A stretch of DNA of 24,543 nucleotides from positions 1-24,543 of the forward strand of contig DAIETC010000210.1 in NCBI GenBank assembly GCA_027345905.1. Reading direction: 5' to 3'. Below the pieces are notes generated by a model. The model saw only the letters and a list, made by a program, of their open reading frames with translations, searched no databases and was not told the origin of the DNA. Numbering within the stretch: position 1 is the stretch's first letter; each line of letters opens with the position of its first letter. The stretch comes from Kineosporiaceae bacterium. GTDB lineage: Bacteria; Actinomycetota; Actinomycetes; Actinomycetales; Angustibacteraceae. Below, in pieces: positions 20,046-24,543 of the stretch. The translations under genes were made by a program, and so were the position numbers.

Positions 20046-21931
20046 GCCAGCTCCTGCGGGGTGAGGTACTTCGCCAGCTCGGCACGGTCGAACAGTGCCA
20101 GCAGGTCGGGGTGGATGGTCGGCACGGGTTGGCGGCGCAGGCTGATCGGGCCGCCGGGCGAGTCCTGGGCGCACACCAGGTTGACCCCCCGCCAGGTCGG
20201 GTCCATCGCCGGGTGGTCCTCGCGGGTGTGCCCACCCCGGCTCTCCCGGCGCTCCAGAGCCGCTCGGGCCACGCACTGCGACACGTCCAGCATGTTCCGC
20301 AGGTCCAGCGCCAGGTGCCAGCCGGGGTTGAACTGGCGGTGCCCCTCGACGCCGGCGCGGCGGGCGCGTTCGCGCAGCAGCCCGAGCCGCTCCAGCGCCT
20401 CGACGATCTCGCCCTCGCGCCGGATGATCCCGACCAGGTCGTTCATCACCTGCTGCAGGTCGGTGTGCACGGTGTACGGGTTCTCCACCGACCCGTCCTC
20501 GCCAGGGGGCCGGAACGGGGCCAGCGCGTCCTGCTCGGCGGCCCGCACGTCCTGCTCGCGCGATGTGGGACGGCGCTCGCCCAGCCCTTCGACGTACGCC
20601 GCGGCGCCGGCCCCGGCGCGCCGGCCGAAGACCAGCAGGTCGGACAGCGAGTTGCCGCCCAGCCGGTTCGAACCATGCATGCCCCCTGCGACCTCGCCGG
20701 CGGCGAACAACCCGGGCACCACGCAGGCTGCGGTGTCGGCGTCCACCTCGACACCGCCCATGACGTAGTGCGCTGTCGGGCCGACCTCCATGGGCTCGGC
20801 GGTGATGTCGACGTCGGCGAGCTCTTTGAACTGGTGGTACATCGACGGCAGGCGGCGGCGGATCTCGTCGGCCGGCAGGCGCGTCGAAACGTCCAAGAAG
20901 ACGCCGCCGTGCGGCGATCCGCGGCCGGCCTTGACCTCGCTGTTGATGGCGCGGGCCACCTCGTCGCGGGGCAGCAGCTCGGGTGGGCGCAAGTTGTTCT
21001 CGGGGTCGTCGTACCAGCGGTCGGCCTCGGCCTCGGAGGCGGCGTACTGCGCGCGGAACACCTCGGGCACGTACTCGAACATGAACCGCTTGCCCTCGCT
21101 GTTGCGCAGCACCCCGCCGTCCCCGCGCACCGACTCGGTGACCAGGATGCCCTTGACCGAGGGCGGCCACACCATGCCGGTGGGGTGGAACTGCACGAAC
21201 TCCATGTTGATCAAGGTGGCCCCGGCGCGCAGTGCGAGCGCATGGCCGTCGCCGGTGTACTCCCAGGAGTTCGACGTCACCTTGAACGACTTGCCGATGC
21301 CGCCGGTGGCCAGGACCACCGCGGGAGCCTCGAACTGCACGAAGCGGCCGGACTCGCGCCAGTAGCCGAAGGCGCCGGCGATCGCGTCGCCGTCCTTGAG
21401 CAGCTCGGTGACGGTCAGCTCGGAGAACACCCTCAGCCGGGCCTGGGCGTCGCCCAGCTCGCGCTCGTCGTCCTGCTGCAAGGACACGATCTTCTGCTGC
21501 AGGGTGCGGATCAGCTCTAGTCCGGTGCGGTCACCGACGTGGGCCAGCCGTGGGTACTCGTGGCCGCCGAAGTTGCGCTGGCTGATCCGGCCGTCCGGGG
21601 TGCGGTCGAACAGTGCCCCGTAGGTCTCCAGCTCCCAGACCCGCTGCGGCGCCTCCTTGGCGTGCAGCTCGGCCATCCGCGGGTTGTTCAAGAACTTGCC
21701 GCCGCGCAGGGTGTCGCGAAAGTGCACCTGCCAGGAGTCCTTGGAGTTCACGTTGCCCATGGACGCCGCGATGCCGCCCTCGGCCATGACGGTGTGCGCC
21801 TTGCCGAACAGCGACTTGCAGATGATGGCGGTGCGCAGGCCGTGCTCGCGGGCCTCGATCGCGGCGCGCAGGCCGGCCCCGCCGGCCCCGATCACGACGA
21901 TGTCGTAGCTGTGCCGCTCCAGGTCGCTCAT
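20042..21931 (-). CDS. sdhA: Succinate dehydrogenase/fumarate reductase flavoprotein subunit
   Basis: This subunit oxidises succinate to fumarate at a covalently bound FAD. The 629-residue protein has the FAD dinucleotide-binding GAGGAGLRAA (15-24) and the flavin-attachment His46 in FGKAHTVMAEGGIAASMGN. It also has EFVQFHPTG and LVTESVRGDGGVLRN in the substrate domain, GGVEVD and GLFAAGEVAGGMHGSNRLGG in the capping and FAD domains, and a helical C-terminal region. The ATG at 21931 is preceded by AGGAG (21944-21940) with 8 bases spacing. It lies 13 bp after sdhC and overlaps sdhB by 4 bases. The protein resembles the mycobacterial Sdh1 flavoprotein. Direction (oxidase or fumarate reductase) cannot be read from sequence. 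Confidence 0.95.
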   Translation of the reverse strand: MSDLERHSYDIVVIGAGGAGLRAAIEAREHGLRTAIICKSLFGKAHTVMAEGGIAASMGNVNSKDSWQVHFRDTLRGGKFLNNPRMAELHAKEAPQRVWELETYGALFDRTPDGRISQRNFGGHEYPRLAHVGDRTGLELIRTLQQKIVSLQQDDERELGDAQARLRVFSELTVTELLKDGDAIAGAFGYWRESGRFVQFEAPAVVLATGGIGKSFKVTSNSWEYTGDGHALALRAGATLINMEFVQFHPTGMVWPPSVKGILVTESVRGDGGVLRNSEGKRFMFEYVPEVFRAQYAASEAEADRWYDDPENNLRPPELLPRDEVARAINSEVKAGRGSPHGGVFLDVSTRLPADEIRRRLPSMYHQFKELADVDITAEPMEVGPTAHYVMGGVEVDADTAACVVPGLFAAGEVAGGMHGSNRLGGNSLSDLLVFGRRAGAGAAAYVEGLGERRPTSREQDVRAAEQDALAPFRPPGEDGSVENPYTVHTDLQQVMNDLVGIIRREGEIVEALERLGLLRERARRAGVEGHRQFNPGWHLALDLRNMLDVSQCVARAALERRESRGGHTREDHPAMDPTWRGVNLVCAQDSPGGPISLRRQPVPTIHPDLLALFDRAELAKYLTPQELA

Positions 21932-21944
21932 CTGGCGGACTCCT

Positions 21945-22739
21945 TCAGAAGAATCGTGGGTCGGTGAACGTGCCGGACGCGACCAGGGCGACGTAGGCGT
22001 CGGTCAGCGCGACCCAGACCAGCGACACCCAGGCGAACTGCATGTGGCGGGGGTTGAGCCGGGAGACGAACGTCCACGCCCGGTAGCGCACCGGGTGCTT
22101 GGAGAAGTGCTTGAGCCGGCCTCCCACGATGTGCCGGCAGGAATGACAGGACAGCGAGTACAGCCACAGCAAGGTGGCGTTGGTGAGCAGCACCAGGGTG
22201 CCCAGGCCCATGTGCCCCCAGTGGCCTTGGGCGTCGCGGAAGCCCAAGATGGCGTCATACGTCAAGATCACGTTCAGGACCAGGCCGGCGTAGAAGAAGT
22301 ACCGGTGCGCGTTGTTGACGATCAGCGGGAAGCGCGTCTCGCCGGAGTAGGACCGGTGCGGCTCGGGCACCGCGCAGGCGGGCGGCGAGAGCCAGAACGA
22401 GCGGAAGTAGGCCTTGCGGTAGTAGTAGCAGGTGAACCGGAAGCCCAGCGGGAAGACCAGGACCAGCAGTGCCGGCGACAGCTGCCACCAGGAGCCGACC
22501 AGGTGTAGTTCGCCGGTACCCGGTATGCAGTTCGTGGCCAGGCACGGGGAGTAGAACGGCGAAATATACGGAGCCGCGTAGTACGCGGTGTTCGCGAACG
22601 CGCGGATCGTGGAGTAGATGATGAAGGCCACGAAGACTGCCACCGTGATAGCCGGCTGCAGCCACCAACGGTCGGTGCGCAGCGTGCGCGCCGCGACGGG
22701 CGCGCGTCCAGCGGCGTCCACACCGGTCTGGGTGCTCAT
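21945..22739 (-). CDS. sdhC: Succinate dehydrogenase cytochrome b/membrane anchor subunit
   Basis: This integral membrane subunit anchors SdhAB and should pass electrons through haem to menaquinone. The 264 residues contain about five hydrophobic helices (near 29-46, 88-106, 146-165, 177-197 and 234-256), so a single protein replaces separate SdhC and SdhD. Candidate haem-ligand histidines are His145 (NNAHRYFFY), His176, and His199 and His203 in SCHSCRHIVGG. Cys66 and Cys71 lie in the first external loop. The ATG at 22739 is chosen because AGGAG (22749-22745) lies 5 bases upstream; the frame extends 20 codons further without support. The order anchor, flavoprotein, iron-sulfur matches the mycobacterial Sdh1 cluster. 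Confidence 0.88.
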   Translation of the reverse strand: MSTQTGVDAAGRAPVAARTLRTDRWWLQPAITVAVFVAFIIYSTIRAFANTAYYAAPYISPFYSPCLATNCIPGTGELHLVGSWWQLSPALLVLVFPLGFRFTCYYYRKAYFRSFWLSPPACAVPEPHRSYSGETRFPLIVNNAHRYFFYAGLVLNVILTYDAILGFRDAQGHWGHMGLGTLVLLTNATLLWLYSLSCHSCRHIVGGRLKHFSKHPVRYRAWTFVSRLNPRHMQFAWVSLVWVALTDAYVALVASGTFTDPRFF

Positions 22740-22871
22740 CAATGCTCCTGTCCGATAGTCAGTCCTGGCGGCGCGGCTGGCGTCCACGAGCACGCGCACG
22801 CGGGCCGCGCGCCGCAGTCTCTCGCCTGCAGCCGCGCAGGTAAAGCGCCTCGCAGTGTGATGAATCAGTCG
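22740..22871 (-). promoter_or_regulatory. sdhC upstream region
   Basis: These 132 bp between the lhr stop and sdhC hold the sdhC ribosome-binding site AGGAG (22749-22745). A small inverted repeat, CCTGC (22825-22829) and GCAGG (22836-22840), might end the lhr transcript, but it has no T-tract. A TGACTAT sequence lies on the minus strand just before the ribosome-binding site. No confident -10/-35 pair was found, so sdhCAB could be read from here or from lhr. Confidence 0.35.
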
Positions 22872-24543
22872 TTATCGCCGAAGCTGCAACCCGCGGGGGG
22901 TGGCCAGGAACCCGGCGCCCTGCAGCGCCACGGCCAGCGGATGCTCGCCGCCGAGCAGGGGGTCACCGTCGGCCCGTTGGACCGTGAGCCGGCCCAGAGC
23001 CCCTTCCCGGACTGCGAGGGCCAGCGCGTCGGCCGCTGCCGCCAGGCTGGCGGGGTCGTCGCTGAACGAGAGCAGGGACCGGCCGCCACGTTCGACGTAG
23101 AGCACCAACGCACCCTCGCTCAGCACCACGACGGCCCCCGCCTTGCGGGCCGGCCGGTGCCTCGACGACCCGCCGGATGCGCCGGGCGGCCAGGCAAGTG
23201 CGGCGCCGTAGGGGTTGGCGGGATCGCATGCGGCCAGCACCAGGGCGGGGCTGGTGGCCTTTGCGCTCGGTCCGGCCGCCGCCGCCCCCGCCCGAAGCCG
23301 GTCGACGGCGGCGGCGCTGGCGAACTGGGCCGCTCCGAGCCCTTCGACGAAGTAGCCGCGCCGGACGCGGCCGGCGTCCTCGAACGCGCGCAGTACCCGA
23401 TAGGTGGCGCCGAACCCCCCTGGAGCGCGCTCGGCGCTCGCGGCCCCTCGGGTGAGCACGCCATGGCGGTCGAGCAGCAGCTCGGCTGCTGCTGCGGCGC
23501 GCAGCGTCGGGTCGGGGTCGACGGCCGGCAGCAGCGACCACCGGCCGGCGGTCTCGGGCGGGCCCACTCGCGCGGGCAGGGCTGGGCGGGCGGGGAGCCG
23601 TGCGCCCAGGCGCCCGGGCCTGGAGTAGCGACTGTGGCGCGACGCGGCACCGGAGCTGCGGTGAGCGGTGCGCCTGCCGGCGAGTCTGGCGCGCAGCGGT
23701 GCGAGGCTGTCACCGCTGATGCGCCCGGCCCACACCAGGTCCCAGAGCGCGACGCTCAGGGCCTGGTCGTCGGTGGCGCCGATGGCGTCGGACAAGGCGC
23801 GAAAGAAGTAGCCGCCGCCGCCCTCCAGCGCGGCCAGGATGCCTCGATGCGCCTCGCTCAGCTCGAGCTCGCCCGGTTCGGGCAACGTGAGCGCGGCGGT
23901 GTCGCGCACGTGCAGCGAGACCCAGCCGTCGTCCCCCGGCAGCGGGCCGTGAGCGCACCAGAGGACTTCTCCGGCGAAGGTCAGCTCGTCCAGCAGGCGA
24001 GGCGACCAGCCGGCCACCCGAGACGGCAGGACCAAGGACTCCAGGGCGCTGGCGGGCAGCACGGCGCCGGCCAGCTGCTCGACGAGCGACAGCACGCCCT
24101 CGGCGCCACGCAGTGAACCCCCCACCCCCTGCCAGCTCGGCAGGAAGCGCGCGAAGTCCAGCGCGGACACCGGCTCGACCTGCGAGCGCAGCAGTGCCAA
24201 CGACCGCCGGCGCAGCACACGAAGCACCTGGGCGTCGCACAGGTCCACTCCGGTACCGCCCGGGCGCAGCTCGCCCTCGACCAGCCGGCCAGCGGCCACC
24301 AGCGGGTGCAGCGCCTGGGCGGCGACCGCGGCGCCGAGCCCGAACCGGATGGCCACCTGGGCGGGCGTGAACGGCCCGTGCGTGCGCGCATAGCGGGCGA
24401 GCAGGTCGCCGAGCGGATCGGGGCCGGGCTCGAGGAAGGCTGCCGGGACTCCGAGCGGCAGCGCGACTCCCAGAGCGTCCTGCAGCCGGCCGGCGTCCTC
24501 GATGGCGCACCAGTGCTCTAGCCCGGCGATCCGCACCTGGATC
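22872..24543 (-). CDS. lhr: Lhr-type ATP-dependent helicase, C-terminal 557 residues, cut by the right window edge
   Basis: Full-length Lhr proteins are about 1500 residues, with a superfamily 2 helicase core and a long C-terminal domain made of winged-helix modules. Only the C-terminal part is present, and no Walker or DEAD-box motif is in view. The call rests on family-typical stretches: EDAGRLQDALGVALPLGVP, DPLGDLLARYARTHGPFTP, LLDELTFAGEVLWCAHGPLP followed by DDGWVSLHV, a basic segment around RRTAHRSSGAASRHSRYSR, and AGRWSLLP. The end, TPRGLQLRR then TAA, is a normal Lhr C-terminus. The frame is open to the last base of the window; internal GTG codons near the edge are not the start. The domain has been linked to nucleic-acid repair in other bacteria. 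Confidence 0.88.
   Translation of the reverse strand, partial: IQVRIAGLEHWCAIEDAGRLQDALGVALPLGVPAAFLEPGPDPLGDLLARYARTHGPFTPAQVAIRFGLGAAVAAQALHPLVAAGRLVEGELRPGGTGVDLCDAQVLRVLRRRSLALLRSQVEPVSALDFARFLPSWQGVGGSLRGAEGVLSLVEQLAGAVLPASALESLVLPSRVAGWSPRLLDELTFAGEVLWCAHGPLPGDDGWVSLHVRDTAALTLPEPGELELSEAHRGILAALEGGGGYFFRALSDAIGATDDQALSVALWDLVWAGRISGDSLAPLRARLAGRRTAHRSSGAASRHSRYSRPGRLGARLPARPALPARVGPPETAGRWSLLPAVDPDPTLRAAAAAELLLDRHGVLTRGAASAERAPGGFGATYRVLRAFEDAGRVRRGYFVEGLGAAQFASAAAVDRLRAGAAAAGPSAKATSPALVLAACDPANPYGAALAWPPGASGGSSRHRPARKAGAVVVLSEGALVLYVERGGRSLLSFSDDPASLAAAADALALAVREGALGRLTVQRADGDPLLGGEHPLAVALQGAGFLATPRGLQLRR

Noticed and set aside
20046..21170. A long upstream extension of the sdhB frame inside sdhA.
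   Set aside because: It is Arg/Ala-rich, with no iron-sulfur subunit similarity. The ATG at 20045 overlaps the sdhA stop and starts the conserved protein.
22131..22143. CHSCRH in SdhC as a cytochrome c haem-attachment motif.
   Set aside because: CxxCH needs His directly after the second Cys; here an Arg intervenes, and the segment is at a membrane helix end rather than in an exported domain.

Overview
The window reads as chromosomal DNA from a high-GC Gram-positive bacterium (Actinomycetota). Codon third positions are almost all G or C, GTG starts are frequent, and several genes have a TAnnnT box 6-7 bases before the start codon, as in leaderless actinobacterial transcripts. The gene families also fit: a GlgE maltosyltransferase module, Lhr helicase, Nei-type glycosylase and a three-gene SdhCAB. 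The genus cannot be fixed from the sequence alone. No tRNA, rRNA, CRISPR array, insertion sequence or prophage gene was seen.

Region 1 (1-12758) is an alpha-glucan/trehalose module. On the minus strand, glgE, treS and a maltokinase-GlgB fusion are joined by 8-base and 4-base overlaps and followed by pgm, which runs off the left edge. glgP is transcribed divergently from glgE, and glgX converges on glgP. Together these take trehalose to maltose (TreS), to maltose-1-phosphate (maltokinase), to linear alpha-1,4-glucan (GlgE), to branched glucan (GlgB), then back through debranching (GlgX) and phosphorolysis (GlgP) to glucose-1-phosphate and glucose-6-phosphate (Pgm). The distinctive point is that maltokinase and branching enzyme form one uninterrupted 1221-codon reading frame, with a second start site and Shine-Dalgarno-like sequence inside it.

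Region 2 (12759-15122) holds an intergenic stretch with palindromes, a small YbjN-domain protein, a crotonase-family enoyl-CoA hydratase, and a convergent Nei-type DNA glycosylase.

Region 3 (15123-19283, plus strand) is a four-gene glutamate/polar amino acid ABC transporter (ATPase, lipoprotein, two permeases), followed by a stand-alone class II glutamine amidotransferase with an N-terminal Cys.

Region 4 (19296-24543, minus strand) has a succinate dehydrogenase operon, sdhC-sdhA-sdhB, of the five-helix-anchor actinobacterial type, and upstream of it the C-terminal 557 codons of an Lhr-type helicase that enters from the right edge.

Most of the window is conserved metabolism. No wholly new system is evident. 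The observations most worth checking are the maltokinase-GlgB fusion with its embedded start, the compact divergent leaderless promoters, and the palindromes around glgX.
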